A stretch of DNA of 64,000 bases from Streptomyces sp. CG1 (GCF_041080625.1 NZ_CP163518.1:8797501-8861500), one strand, 5' to 3'. Numbered from the stretch's first letter, positions 32,607 to 41,323 are shown. Numbers and translations are program-made. Notes: generated by a model from the letters alone, not told the origin.

Positions 32607-34292
32607 TCAGGGGGTGGCGGGGCCGGTCAGCCGCTGCCACAGGGCGTCGTCCTGCCGGAACAGACGGTCCTTGACCTGCGTGGGACGGATGCCGCTGCCG
32701 ACGGCGGTGTGCCAGTCCCGGTGGAAGGCCTCCGGGTCGAGCAGCCGCAGTGCGGGGCCGGAGAGCCGGTGCTCGGCCCTGGTGCGCCGGTAGTCGGCGG
32801 ACTCGTCCTGCAGGGCGTTGTCCAGGAGGACCGTGAAGCGCGTGGCCTCGGCTTCCTTCCAGGGGGTGCTCGGGGCGATGGCGAAGACGTAGCGGGGTGC
32901 CTGGGCGTCCGAGGTGTGCTCGACGCGGCAGGCCAAGTTGACCAGTCCTAGGCCGGTGGCGGTCAGTGCGCTACGCAGGGCGCGCACGACCTGCGACTCG
33001 CGCAGCCGCTCGCCGGCCGCGTCGGACCGGTTTGCACGGCCGGCGTACTCCACGCGCGGCACACCGCCCGGAAGGTCGGCGACGCGGACGACGTCGCCGA
33101 CGGCGTACCGGTACAGCCCGCCGACATGGCTGAAGATCACGTGATACTCGCGTCCGGCCTCCAGTTCGTGCGGCTGTAGCGTCGGCGTGTCGGGCGCGAG
33201 GTCGGCGTCGGCGTCGGCGAACTCGTAGACGGAGGCGGTCGGTACGAGACTGCCCGCCGTGCCGTGCCGGTCCAGTGGCACCCCGACCGGGCCTTCGGAC
33301 GCCGCGACCGGAGCCGGCAGCGCTGTGACGCCGCTGCCGAAATGCTCGCGCAGCGTCGGCAGGTACAGGGAGGCCACGCCCGTGGTCCAGCCGAACAGGG
33401 CGCGGATCCGTGGCCACACGTGCGCGGGGGACACGGTGCCGAAGTAGTCGGCGAGCCGTTGGAGTTCGGCGGCGCGGGCCGGGTCGGGGCTGCCGTACGG
33501 GGCGCCGCCGAGAGTGCCGTCGCGGACCTCCCGGACGATGCGCTCCCACCACAGGGTGAGCTGGTAGGGCACGGCCGCGATCATTGCCGGGTTGATGCCA
33601 ATGAGGCAGCGCACGTCGCTCTGCACCGCCACGCGCAGCCGCAGGTACATCTTCTCCAAGTGGTCGTCGGGGGCGACGTCCACCGGCAGGGTGGCCCAGG
33701 GCGCGGCGGTTCCGAGCTCCGCGGAGAGCGGCTCGCCGAACTTCTCGCCGAAATCGACCTGGCTGGCCCCGACATGGGGGCGGCCGTCGGCTGTGGTCGG
33801 GGGCGCGGCCAGCGGGTCGTGCTTGAGGTTCAGTACCGCGTCGGGGCGGTGCGTGACTTCGGGGAAGTTCTCGATGAGGGGCGCCCAGGCCGCGTAGTAG
33901 AACGGGAAGAAGGTGGTGCGCATGAACCGCGGGGTCACTGGGATCTTCTTGTGGGCGCCGGTGCTGCCGCTGCTGGTGAAGTACACGATCGGCTGGTCGG
34001 CGGAGAGCAGGTTGGGCTCACCTGCGGCCATGCGCTCGATCAGCGGTGCGTGCGCGGCGTAGTCCTGGACCGGAACGGCCTTGCGGAAGTCGTCGATGTC
34101 GCGTAGGCGGTCGAAGCCGTGCCGCCTGCCGAACTCGGTGTCCGCATTGAAACCGAGCAGGTCGGCGAGGACTCGCTGCTGCTGACCGCGCAGGTCGGCG
34201 AGCGCCTCGGTGAGCCGGTCGCGCTCGGCGAGCACCCGCCGGCGGTACCGGTCGGCGTGTCCGGGAGCCGCCCATCCCTTGGGTGCGGTCAC
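32607..34292 (-). CDS. GH3-family acyl-adenylate/amide (or ester) synthetase
   Basis: A 561-residue protein; GTG start overlapping the kinase stop (GTGA) with GGAGGTG upstream. Members activate carboxylates with ATP and join them to amines (plant GH3 conjugates jasmonate or auxin with amino acids). Motif 1 is IVYFTSSGSTGAHKKIPVT, motif 2 region VASLYLPTLREHFG with ASEGPVGVP, motif 3 GLYRYAVGDVVRV. All ATP-binding blocks are present and the length is normal. In this operon it could activate the acyl group loaded by, or released to, the KASIII-like enzymes, or form an amide with the cyclitol product. Confidence 0.82.
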   Translation of the reverse strand: MTAPKGWAAPGHADRYRRRVLAERDRLTEALADLRGQQQRVLADLLGFNADTEFGRRHGFDRLRDIDDFRKAVPVQDYAAHAPLIERMAAGEPNLLSADQPIVYFTSSGSTGAHKKIPVTPRFMRTTFFPFYYAAWAPLIENFPEVTHRPDAVLNLKHDPLAAPPTTADGRPHVGASQVDFGEKFGEPLSAELGTAAPWATLPVDVAPDDHLEKMYLRLRVAVQSDVRCLIGINPAMIAAVPYQLTLWWERIVREVRDGTLGGAPYGSPDPARAAELQRLADYFGTVSPAHVWPRIRALFGWTTGVASLYLPTLREHFGSGVTALPAPVAASEGPVGVPLDRHGTAGSLVPTASVYEFADADADLAPDTPTLQPHELEAGREYHVIFSHVGGLYRYAVGDVVRVADLPGGVPRVEYAGRANRSDAAGERLRESQVVRALRSALTATGLGLVNLACRVEHTSDAQAPRYVFAIAPSTPWKEAEATRFTVLLDNALQDESADYRRTRAEHRLSGPALRLLDPEAFHRDWHTAVGSGIRPTQVKDRLFRQDDALWQRLTGPATP

Positions 34293-34918
34293 CGGGTCAG
34301 CACCTCCGCCACGGCGTCGGCGGTCCGGGCCACACTGGGCTGTTCCTCGATGATCGTCACCGGCAGTTCCCGTATCTCTTCTAGCATCAGTTTCCGAAGG
34401 CTCTTCTGGTAGCTCTCGAAGCCCAGCCACCCGGGGCGTTCGCCGAAGTACTCCAGTGGGTTGAGGCGCGCGCCGTCGCCGGAGCGCCGCCAGGCAGAGG
34501 CGGGCGAGACGTCGACGTAGACCACGGCGCGGGGCTGTGGGAAGGAGCGCCACCAGGTGTACATGGGGTTGTGGTCGATGCCGGCGAGCCGGCACTTGGC
34601 GAGGATCTTGTAGTAGTACGAGTCCATCAGCAGCGGCACGTCCGTGTCATGGCGCTCCACCTGGTCCCTGAGGTGGACCACGGCGGTCTGGAGCAGAGTG
34701 GCCAGGAAGTCGGCGGAGTACACGGTGCCGAGGTGCGGCAGTACGTCCTGGACGACTTGCCGTCGCAGCTCGGTGATGAGTGCGTGTCCGGGCCCCACGA
34801 GGCCGTCGTCGGTGGACAGCGTCCGCCACCCGGGCAGCCGGGTCGCGAGCTCCGTCATGGCGGACGACTTGCCGGCGCCGTCCGGGCCGAGGACCACGTA
34901 GAAGGGCCGGTCAGTCAT
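34289..34918 (-). CDS. Thymidylate-kinase-like P-loop kinase
   Basis: A 209-residue kinase. Walker A VVLGPDGAGKSSAMTELA (residues 8-25), an LLMDSYYYKILAK block where TMPKs have the DRY/DRF motif, and the lid region AVVYVDVSPASAWRRSGDGA. True TMPKs have a stricter DR(Y/W/H) motif and a Gln/Arg-rich lid, so the substrate is probably not TMP. Position between the GH3 and KASIII-like genes, with overlaps at both ends, suggests phosphorylation of a pathway intermediate such as a cyclitol. Known C7-cyclitol kinases (AcbM/ValC) belong to other families, so this is only inference. Confidence 0.6.
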   Translation of the reverse strand: MTDRPFYVVLGPDGAGKSSAMTELATRLPGWRTLSTDDGLVGPGHALITELRRQVVQDVLPHLGTVYSADFLATLLQTAVVHLRDQVERHDTDVPLLMDSYYYKILAKCRLAGIDHNPMYTWWRSFPQPRAVVYVDVSPASAWRRSGDGARLNPLEYFGERPGWLGFESYQKSLRKLMLEEIRELPVTIIEEQPSVARTADAVAEVLTR

Positions 34919-35924
34919 GGGCGACCTCCACGACCGCGCACGTCCAGCTGAAGCCGGCGCCGACCCCGACCAGCAGCACCCGGTCCCGGGCCGCGAGGCG
35001 GCCGGTGTCCAGCAGGTGGCTCAGCCCCGCGAACTGGTCGCCCGGGCCGAGGTGACCGACTCCGAGGCCGTAGTCGAGCAGGGTGCGTTCCTCGGGGACA
35101 CCGATCGGGTCGAGGCACTGCTTGTGCGACAGGTCGGCCCCGAAGAAGGGCACCAGGACGAAGGCCATGCCGGCGACATCGTCTTCGGCGTGCTCCAGGC
35201 AGCGCTTGACGGCCGTCAGCATCCCGGCTTCGTTGCGGGCGATGGTCTCGGCCACCGGGACGTCCTGGAGGAAGGACCGCTTGCGCGCCTGCAGGTCCAG
35301 CGGAGCCACCGGGTCGGCGGGCGGGTGGTGGAGGTCGTCGCCGCGATGGAGGCCCTCCAGGGACGGTTCGGAGTACGTCGCCGTCGACACCAGGCGCAGC
35401 CTGCCCGGGGTGCGGGAGACCACCACGGCCGTGCCGCCGTCGCCGAAGACCAGCCCCCGGTCCGCCGACCACCGCGGGAAGCGTGGTTCGCCGAACCGGT
35501 CCGCGGTGGTCAGCAGGGCCGCCGTGAGCGTCGGTACGGCGCTGAGGTGTACTGCGGCCAGCTCCAGCGCCGCCATGCCGCCGTTGGACATCTGCCGTAT
35601 CTCGAACGCCGTCGCGTCGCCGTGGCCCAGTACCTCGCGCTGGACGTACGAGGCGGTGTTCCAGAAGCTGACGCCCTGGTCGTAGCAGTTGGCGTGGATG
35701 AGCAGGCCGATCTCCCGCGGGTCGCGGCCCGCCCGCTTCAGCGCCAGGCGACCGGCGTCAGCCGCCAGGTCGGGGGCGGGACGGTCGCTGACCCGGGCGG
35801 ACCGCTGCCGGGTGCGGGTGACCTCCTCCGCGCTGAACCGCCCCTCGGCGACGGCTCGTGCGCTGTCGGCCGGTTCTCCGAGCACAGCGGACACCGCATC
35901 GATGTACAACCCTGACCATCGCAT
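34911..35924 (-). CDS. KASIII-like acyltransferase with Ser nucleophile (copy A)
   Basis: A 337-residue thiolase-fold protein; AAGGGGG precedes the ATG (MRWSGLYIDAV). The KASIII active-site region reads FEIRQMSNGGMAALELA, placing Ser113 where KASIII has Cys. The C-terminal catalytic region reads VGHLGPGDQFAGL, with His where KASIII has the Asn. The HQAN histidine block is absent (VPFFGADL). Cys replacement is known in acyltransferase relatives such as DpsC, and CerJ-type members esterify sugars. It therefore probably transfers an acyl group to O or N rather than condensing. It pairs with copy B just upstream. Confidence 0.75.
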   Translation of the reverse strand: MRWSGLYIDAVSAVLGEPADSARAVAEGRFSAEEVTRTRQRSARVSDRPAPDLAADAGRLALKRAGRDPREIGLLIHANCYDQGVSFWNTASYVQREVLGHGDATAFEIRQMSNGGMAALELAAVHLSAVPTLTAALLTTADRFGEPRFPRWSADRGLVFGDGGTAVVVSRTPGRLRLVSTATYSEPSLEGLHRGDDLHHPPADPVAPLDLQARKRSFLQDVPVAETIARNEAGMLTAVKRCLEHAEDDVAGMAFVLVPFFGADLSHKQCLDPIGVPEERTLLDYGLGVGHLGPGDQFAGLSHLLDTGRLAARDRVLLVGVGAGFSWTCAVVEVAHD

Positions 35925-36016
35925 GGTCCTTACCCCCTTGCATGCCTGTTCCGTGATGGTCCTGCTGCCGCACGGCGGCACGCGCGCGGGCGCGGTCGCT
36001 GTGCGGCCGAGTGCGA

Positions 36017-37087
36017 TCAGGCGGCGTCGAGCAGGCGCAGCGTGCCGGCGTCCGGGCCGGACCAGTCGGGCACCTCGTCCACGGAGATGACCGCCGTGGT
36101 CCAGCTGAATCCGATGCCGACACCGACGACGAGCACCTGGTCGCCGGGGCGCAGCTGTCCGGACTCCAGCAGGTAGGTCAGGCCGGCGAACTGGTCGCCG
36201 CCGCCGATGTGGCAGGTGCGGCGGCCCCACTCCCACACAGTGCGGTCCACGTCGATCTTGTACGGGGTGAGGAACTCCCACTCCAGCAGTTCGCGCCCGA
36301 CGTTGGGCACCACGACCCGGGCGATGCGGTCCATGGAGGTCTCCGCCTCGGCGAGGGTGCGCTCGGTGTTGGCCAGCAGGCCGGCCACCAACCGGTCGAC
36401 GACGAACTCCTTGCCTACCCGCTTCATGTAGCGGCTCTTGCGGCCACGCAGATCCAGCGGCTTGCCCGTGGGGTGGGGCACCAGCGTGAAGCCGCCTTCC
36501 ACGTCGCGGTAGGCGTCCTCCAGCTCCGGGTCGGAGGTGGAGTTGCTGGCGAGGAGGCGGGCGAAGCCGCTGCCGCGGGAGAGGACCAGGGCGGTCGCAC
36601 CGTCCGCGAAGACCTGCCCGCTGTCGCTGTACCAGCGGTCGAAGCCGGGCAGCGCGTAGCGGTCGCCGGTGGTGAGGAGGGCCGCCTCGGCCTCTGTGCG
36701 GCTGGCGAGCCAGGACGCGCCCAGTTCCAGGGCGGCCATGCCGCCGTTGGAGGCGTGGTCGACGTGGATGGCGGGCGCCGTGCCGGCGACGGTGTGCCTC
36801 TGGACGTAGGAGGCGGGCGTCCAGAAGTCCTCGCCCTGGTGGTACATGGCGGCGTGCAGAACGAGGGCGATGTCCTCTGCCGCCCGGCCGCTGCGGACCA
36901 TGGCCTGACGGCCGGCGACCACGGCCATGTCGACGGCGCTCAGGTCGTCCGACTCGAGGGCGGACAGGAGCTGATTCTCCTCGAACTCGTCCGCCGGGTA
37001 CCGGCCTTCGTCCCTCGCCTGCTCGGCGCTCATGGGTGCAGGCAGGTGGGTGCCGAGTCCGGCGATGTGGATGTCTTCCCAGCGCAT
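36017..37087 (-). CDS. KASIII-like acyltransferase with Ser nucleophile (copy B)
   Basis: A 356-residue paralogue of copy A; GGAAGG precedes the ATG (MRWEDIHIAGLG). Active-site region IHVDHASNGGMAALELG again puts Ser at residue 113, the same number as in copy A. The C-terminal region CHIGGGDQFAGL keeps the His, and the HQAN position is VPNVGREL. Both copies share MRW starts and the GIGFSW/GAGFSW C-terminal block. They may act as a heterodimer or on two acyl sites. A 92-base gap separates the two, the largest inside the operon, and could hold a second promoter. Confidence 0.75.
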   Translation of the reverse strand: MRWEDIHIAGLGTHLPAPMSAEQARDEGRYPADEFEENQLLSALESDDLSAVDMAVVAGRQAMVRSGRAAEDIALVLHAAMYHQGEDFWTPASYVQRHTVAGTAPAIHVDHASNGGMAALELGASWLASRTEAEAALLTTGDRYALPGFDRWYSDSGQVFADGATALVLSRGSGFARLLASNSTSDPELEDAYRDVEGGFTLVPHPTGKPLDLRGRKSRYMKRVGKEFVVDRLVAGLLANTERTLAEAETSMDRIARVVVPNVGRELLEWEFLTPYKIDVDRTVWEWGRRTCHIGGGDQFAGLTYLLESGQLRPGDQVLVVGVGIGFSWTTAVISVDEVPDWSGPDAGTLRLLDAA

Positions 37088-37127
37088 GGGTTTCCTTCCG
37101 GGGTGTGGTGGGGCGTGCCGGCGCTGG

Positions 37128-38195
37128 TCAGCGGTGGTTCCAGGACGGGCTGGGACCGAAGCGGCGCGCACTGGTGTGCTGCTCGTAGGGCATGCCGTCG
37201 GGCATGTTGAGGACCTCCATCTGCAGGCCCCAGGGCGCCCGGAAGTAGACCCAGCGGTCGCCGTGGATGGGGCCGCCGTCCTCGATCAGCTGCGGTTCGC
37301 CGAGCACCTCGACGCCGGGCACGGTGCGCAGATGGGCCACGGCGGCGTCGACGTCGTCCACGTAGAAGGCGAGGTGGTGGCCGCCGACGTCGCTGTTGCG
37401 CGGGAGTTCGGTGCGCTGGTCGGCGACGGTGTACTGGAACAGCTCGATGTTGGTCACCGGTCCGAGGCGGACCATGGCCGCGTCGACCTCGATGTCCTGC
37501 GGCACGTCCAGCTGCCGGCGGCAGTAGTCGGCATCGGCGGCGATGTCGACGCGGTAGAGGAGTTCCCCGCCGAGGACGCCGGTGAAGAAGTCGAGCGCCT
37601 GGTCGAGGTCGGGCACCGTGTAGCAGAGGTGGTCGACGCCCAGGGCGGTGGGCAGGGCCGGGGCGGGAAGGGAGGGGTCCGGGGCCGGCCGGTACAGCCG
37701 CGCGTCGGTCTCCTTCTCGTACGGGAGTTCCTCGCCGACCTGCTGGAGCTCCATTTGCAGGCCCCAGGGCGCGCGGAAGTAGACCCAGCGGTTGCCGGCG
37801 ATCGGGCCGTCGGTGATGGTCTGGATCTCGCCCAGCACGGTGACGTCGGTCCGGTTGCGCAGGAAGGCGACGGCCGCGTCGATGTCGGCGACGCCGATGG
37901 CCAGGTGGTGGCCGCCCACGTCGCTGTTGCCCGGGAGTTCGGTGCGCTGTCCAGGGGCGGTGTACTGGAACAGCTCGATGTTGGTGTCGGCGAGCCGCAG
38001 CATGGCAATGTGCGCGCTGGCGCGCGGGTGGACGGCCAGTTGCCGCTCCATCCAGTCGCCGTCGTCCTGGACGGGGCCCAAGCGGTAGAGCTCTTCGGCG
38101 CCGAGAACTTCGGTGAAGAAGCGGACGGCCTCGTCGAGGTCGGGCACCGTGAAGGCGTGGTGGTCGACGTTGCGGGCGGTGGGTATGGAGGTCAA
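37128..38195 (-). CDS. Tandem VOC-fold protein, CetB-like cyclitol epimerase candidate
   Basis: A 355-residue protein made of two similar halves (about 1-165 and 180-345). Each has the four metal ligands: His in VDHHAFTV / VDHLCYTV, Glu in NIELFQYT, His in GGHHLAIG / GGHHLAFY, Glu in WGLQMEL / WGLQMEV. VOC-superfamily epimerases act on 2-epi-5-epi-valiolone (CetB) or its phosphate (ValD/AcbO). Encoded with a cyclase of that type, epimerisation of the cyclitol ketone is the best guess. The halves also match strongly at DNA level (near 37225-37260 and 37755-37790), so the duplication is fairly recent or is being homogenised. Confidence 0.7.
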   Translation of the reverse strand: MTSIPTARNVDHHAFTVPDLDEAVRFFTEVLGAEELYRLGPVQDDGDWMERQLAVHPRASAHIAMLRLADTNIELFQYTAPGQRTELPGNSDVGGHHLAIGVADIDAAVAFLRNRTDVTVLGEIQTITDGPIAGNRWVYFRAPWGLQMELQQVGEELPYEKETDARLYRPAPDPSLPAPALPTALGVDHLCYTVPDLDQALDFFTGVLGGELLYRVDIAADADYCRRQLDVPQDIEVDAAMVRLGPVTNIELFQYTVADQRTELPRNSDVGGHHLAFYVDDVDAAVAHLRTVPGVEVLGEPQLIEDGGPIHGDRWVYFRAPWGLQMEVLNMPDGMPYEQHTSARRFGPSPSWNHR

Positions 38196-38227
38196 CGGTG
38201 GTTCTTCCTTAGCTGCGAGAGGGGCGT

Positions 38228-39013
38228 TCAGAGACGGCCGGCGTGGGCGGCGTTGGCCTCGGCGGCGACGAGGCTGAGGCCGCCGTCGACCACGACGGAC
38301 GTGCCGGTGGTGTACGCGGCCTCTGCCGAGGCGAGGTGGCGGATGAGTTCGGCCACCTCGTGCGGGCTGCCGGGGCGGCCGGCCGGGATGGCGGGGCGTG
38401 CGATGGCGGTGGCGGGGTGGCCCGCCGGTACGCCGTTCATGGGAGTGGCGGTCTCGCCGGGGGCGACGGCGTTGACGGTGATGCCGTGCGGGGCCAGTTC
38501 CATCGCCATGACCTTGGTGAGCATGCCGAGGCCGCTCTTGGCGGCGCAGTAGGTGCTGCCTCCGGTGATGGGGATGCGCTCGTGGACGCTGGTGACGTTG
38601 ATGATGCGCCCGCCACGGCCCTGGTCGATCATCACGCGCGCCGCTTCCTGGGCCAGCACGAACGGGCTGGTCAGGTTCACGTCCAGGACGCGGCGCCAGG
38701 AGTCGAGGTCCTCCTCGACTGCGGCGGCGCGCCGGTTGATCCCCGCGTTGTTCACCAGCACGTCCAGGCCCCCGGCGGCGCGTACCGCGGAGCGCAGCTG
38801 GTCGGCGGCGTGGGCGGGCCGGGTGAGGTCGAACGCGACGGGGTGGGCCTCGACGCCGTGGCCGGCGGCGAGTTCAGCGGCGAGTTCCTTGGCGGCCCGC
38901 TCGTTGGTGCCGTAGCCGATCACGATGTCGTGGCCGGCGCCGGCCAGGGCTCGGGCCGTTTCGGCGCCGATGCCCGAGCTGGCGCCGGTGATGAGGCTGA
39001 TGGGCCTGGTCAT
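38228..39013 (-). CDS. Short-chain dehydrogenase/reductase
   Basis: A 261-residue classical SDR: LITGASSGIGAETARAL (cofactor), an NNAGIN segment, a Ser-Tyr-Lys triad in GGSTYCAAKSG, and PGETATPM after the active site. The segment after strand 2 (IGYGTNERAAKELA) has no acidic residue at the adenine position, which suggests NADP(H). It probably oxidises or reduces a ring hydroxyl/ketone of the cyclitol. It lies between the epimerase-like gene and the zinc dehydrogenase in the same operon. Confidence 0.85.
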   Translation of the reverse strand: MTRPISLITGASSGIGAETARALAGAGHDIVIGYGTNERAAKELAAELAAGHGVEAHPVAFDLTRPAHAADQLRSAVRAAGGLDVLVNNAGINRRAAAVEEDLDSWRRVLDVNLTSPFVLAQEAARVMIDQGRGGRIINVTSVHERIPITGGSTYCAAKSGLGMLTKVMAMELAPHGITVNAVAPGETATPMNGVPAGHPATAIARPAIPAGRPGSPHEVAELIRHLASAEAAYTTGTSVVVDGGLSLVAAEANAAHAGRL

Positions 39014-39048
39014 GCCTGTCCTTCAGTTCGTGGAGATGGCCGGCGTCG

Positions 39049-40119
39049 TCACGCGGCGCGCGGGTCGAGGGCCACCTTGGGGGCGGTGCGGCCCGTGTCC
39101 TGGAGCAGTGCGAAGGCGTCGCCCACCCGCTCCAGCGGAACGACGTCGGCGATCATCCCGTCCGCGGTGAGCGCTTTGTCCCGGAAGAGCTCGAGGACGC
39201 GGTCGTACTGGTCGAGTCCGTGTCGGATGCCGTGGACGGTGATGCCGCGCAGGACCAGTTCGCCGACGTGGACGCCGTCGACGGGCTCGGTCGCGACGCC
39301 GATGGCGGCGATCCGGCCGCCGACGCCCGTGCAGCGCAGCGCGTCGTGGAACGCGGGGGCCGCGCCGGACGCCTCGACGACGACGTCGTAGTGGCCGGCG
39401 GGGGCCTGGCCGGGGAGGAAGACGCGGCGGGCACCCATGCGGCGTGCCGTGGCGAGGCCGTTGTCCTCGACGCCGACGACGTCGACCGCACCGGCCATGC
39501 GTGCGGTGAGCTGGACCGCCAGCAGGCCGATGGTGCCGGTGCCGATGACGAGCGCCCGGTCGCCGGGGACGCAGCGCACCCGCTCCAGGCCCTCCAGCAC
39601 CGTGACGGCGGGCTCCACCAGCATCGCCTCCGCGTCCTGGACGTCCTCGGGTACGACGCTCAGGGCGCGCGCGGGCATCCGCAGGTACTCGGCGGCGGCG
39701 CCCTGCTGCCCGTACAGGCCGACTTCGCGCAGTGCTCCGCATTCGTTGCGGCGCCCGCGGTGGCAGGCCCGGCAGTCGCCGCAGCTGATCATGGTGTGGC
39801 CGACGACCCGGTCACCGACGGCGATCCGCCGGGTGGCGTCGCGCTCTTTGTCCGCGGCGACGGCGGCCACCCGGCCGACCCACTCGTGGCCGAAGACGTG
39901 CGGGAAGGGTGCCCGGCCGTCGCGTACGTAACTGGCGGTGCCGTGCAGCAGCTCCAGGTCCGTGCCGCACAGGCCGACGCGGAGTGGCTCCACCAGCACC
40001 TCGCCGGGCGCCGGTGCGGGGATGGGCAGGTCGAGGACCTTGGTGACGTTCGGGGCGGCGACAGCGGCCGCGCGCATCGTTCCGGTCGGCCAGGCGTCGG
40101 AGTTGGGCCGGTGGGTCAT
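39049..40119 (-). CDS. Zinc-dependent polyol-type dehydrogenase
   Basis: A 356-residue medium-chain dehydrogenase. Catalytic zinc GLCGTDLELLHG and FGHEWVGRV, structural Cys set CGDCRACHRGRRNEC, and nucleotide fold ALVIGTGTIGLLAVQL followed by VGVEDN, pointing to NAD. The pattern is sorbitol/L-threonine dehydrogenase-like, suited to a polyhydroxylated substrate. The start overlaps the cupin stop (ATGA). In the cetoniacytone, acarbose and validamycin pathways dehydrogenases of this class act on cyclitols, so it fits the cluster. Confidence 0.85.
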   Translation of the reverse strand: MTHRPNSDAWPTGTMRAAAVAAPNVTKVLDLPIPAPAPGEVLVEPLRVGLCGTDLELLHGTASYVRDGRAPFPHVFGHEWVGRVAAVAADKERDATRRIAVGDRVVGHTMISCGDCRACHRGRRNECGALREVGLYGQQGAAAEYLRMPARALSVVPEDVQDAEAMLVEPAVTVLEGLERVRCVPGDRALVIGTGTIGLLAVQLTARMAGAVDVVGVEDNGLATARRMGARRVFLPGQAPAGHYDVVVEASGAAPAFHDALRCTGVGGRIAAIGVATEPVDGVHVGELVLRGITVHGIRHGLDQYDRVLELFRDKALTADGMIADVVPLERVGDAFALLQDTGRTAPKVALDPRAA

Positions 40120-40550
40120 GCGGCGTGCTCCTCGGTCGGGCCGGACGGAACGCCGATGGCGCGTTCGTGCACGGGAAGTTCGGGTACGCGTGGCGGCAGG
40201 GCGGAGCGGGAGGCGCTCGACAGGACGCGCAGCACGAGGAGTTCGGCGCCGTCCGGGCCAGCCTGGACGACGGCGCCGGATGTGGCGCACACGAGCACCA
40301 GGTCGCCGGCCGCGACGGGCCGGGCTTCGTCCCGGGTGACCAGCTCGGCGGAACCGTGGACGAGGTGGACGGCCTGCTCCACGCCGGGGTCGTCGTGCCG
40401 GCTGGAGCTGCCGGGCGGCAGGACGACGTGGTCGAAGGTCTCGCACTCGCTGTGCAGCATGCCGCGGCGGGCCAGGCAGCGCCAGGTAGCGGCGGGGGTG
40501 CCTGTGGGCCGCAATGCGCGGGTGGGCGTGCCGGGCTCGGTGACGATCAT
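40116..40550 (-). CDS. Single-domain cupin protein
   Basis: A 144-residue cupin. The motif-1 region is FDHVVLPPGSSSRHDDPGVE with HLVHGSAELVTRD, and motif 2 is around AGDLVLV. The metal ligands are incomplete compared with classical cupins: one His in motif 1 and no clear second-motif His. It may therefore be a metal-poor binding or isomerase domain. It overlaps genes on both sides by four bases. Its product works next to a second, two-domain cupin. Confidence 0.7.
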   Translation of the reverse strand: MIVTEPGTPTRALRPTGTPAATWRCLARRGMLHSECETFDHVVLPPGSSSRHDDPGVEQAVHLVHGSAELVTRDEARPVAAGDLVLVCATSGAVVQAGPDGAELLVLRVLSSASRSALPPRVPELPVHERAIGVPSGPTEEHAA

Positions 40551-41323
40551 CGGGTCTCCACGGCCTGCAGATGCAGGGAGAGTTCGGCGTGGAACAGGCG
40601 CAGGCCGTCCTCGGCCGCGGTCAGCCGGGCGGAGGTGCCCTTGGGCAGAGTGACCGACACGCCGGTGCGCAGTGGTGCCTCGCTGTCGGCGGTGTGGGCG
40701 GTGCCCGAGCCGGACAGGACGAACACGGTGTGCTCGGTGTCGGTGGAGGCGAGTTCGAGGTGCCCGCCTGCGCCCACGGTCACGGCCTCGACGAGCCGCA
40801 ACGGACCGGTCAGGAACGTGGTGGGATCGATGCGCTGTTCTTCGAGCAGTTGGTGGACCCTTGCGTTCACGTCATCCTCTGTTCGCCTACCGACGGCATC
40901 GGGTGGGGTGGTGATGCGGCCGCGCAGTGCGCGGCTGGTCTGGGGGGAGCGAATCTCGGCCACCAGCCAGTCGAGGCGGCTGGTTCCGGTGTTCCTCAGG
41001 CCGTGGACGGTGCCCAGGCCGGTGAGTATCAGGGAGCCGGCCGACACCGGGTGCGGGGTGCCGTCGAGGTACATCTCGCCCTCGCCGGACAGCAGGAAAT
41101 ACAGCTCCTCGGTGCGGGTGTGCCGGTGCTCCCCGCTGACGCCACCGGGCGGGATGCTGGCCCACTCGACTGCCTCCCACTCACCGGCCAGGTCGTGCTG
41201 GCCTGCCAGGCACTTCCAGTGCGAGAGGCCCTTGGCCCCGTGCACGCCGTGCACGTCGGCCGGGGTGGTGACGTCAGCGACCAGGACGGCGGCGCCGGAA
41301 GAGGCGGTGGCGGACGCGCTCAT
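40547..41323 (-). CDS. Two-domain cupin (bicupin)
   Basis: A 258-residue bicupin. The N-terminal cupin has a full metal set: GEHRHTRTEELYFLLSGEGE (two His, Glu) and LGTVHGLRNTG (His). The C-terminal cupin keeps only the fold (LELASTDTEHTVFVLSGSGT) with fewer ligands. Its ATG overlaps the cyclase stop. Cupins in sugar and cyclitol pathways act as isomerases, epimerases, dehydratases or dioxygenases; here dehydration to an enone is an attractive possibility but not shown by sequence. Confidence 0.75.
   Translation of the reverse strand: MSASATASSGAAVLVADVTTPADVHGVHGAKGLSHWKCLAGQHDLAGEWEAVEWASIPPGGVSGEHRHTRTEELYFLLSGEGEMYLDGTPHPVSAGSLILTGLGTVHGLRNTGTSRLDWLVAEIRSPQTSRALRGRITTPPDAVGRRTEDDVNARVHQLLEEQRIDPTTFLTGPLRLVEAVTVGAGGHLELASTDTEHTVFVLSGSGTAHTADSEAPLRTGVSVTLPKGTSARLTAAEDGLRLFHAELSLHLQAVETR

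Noticed and set aside
32607..34595. Longer GH3 start within the kinase gene
   Set aside because: Upstream residues are an out-of-frame translation of the kinase; GTG 34292 has GGAGGTG and the family-like start.
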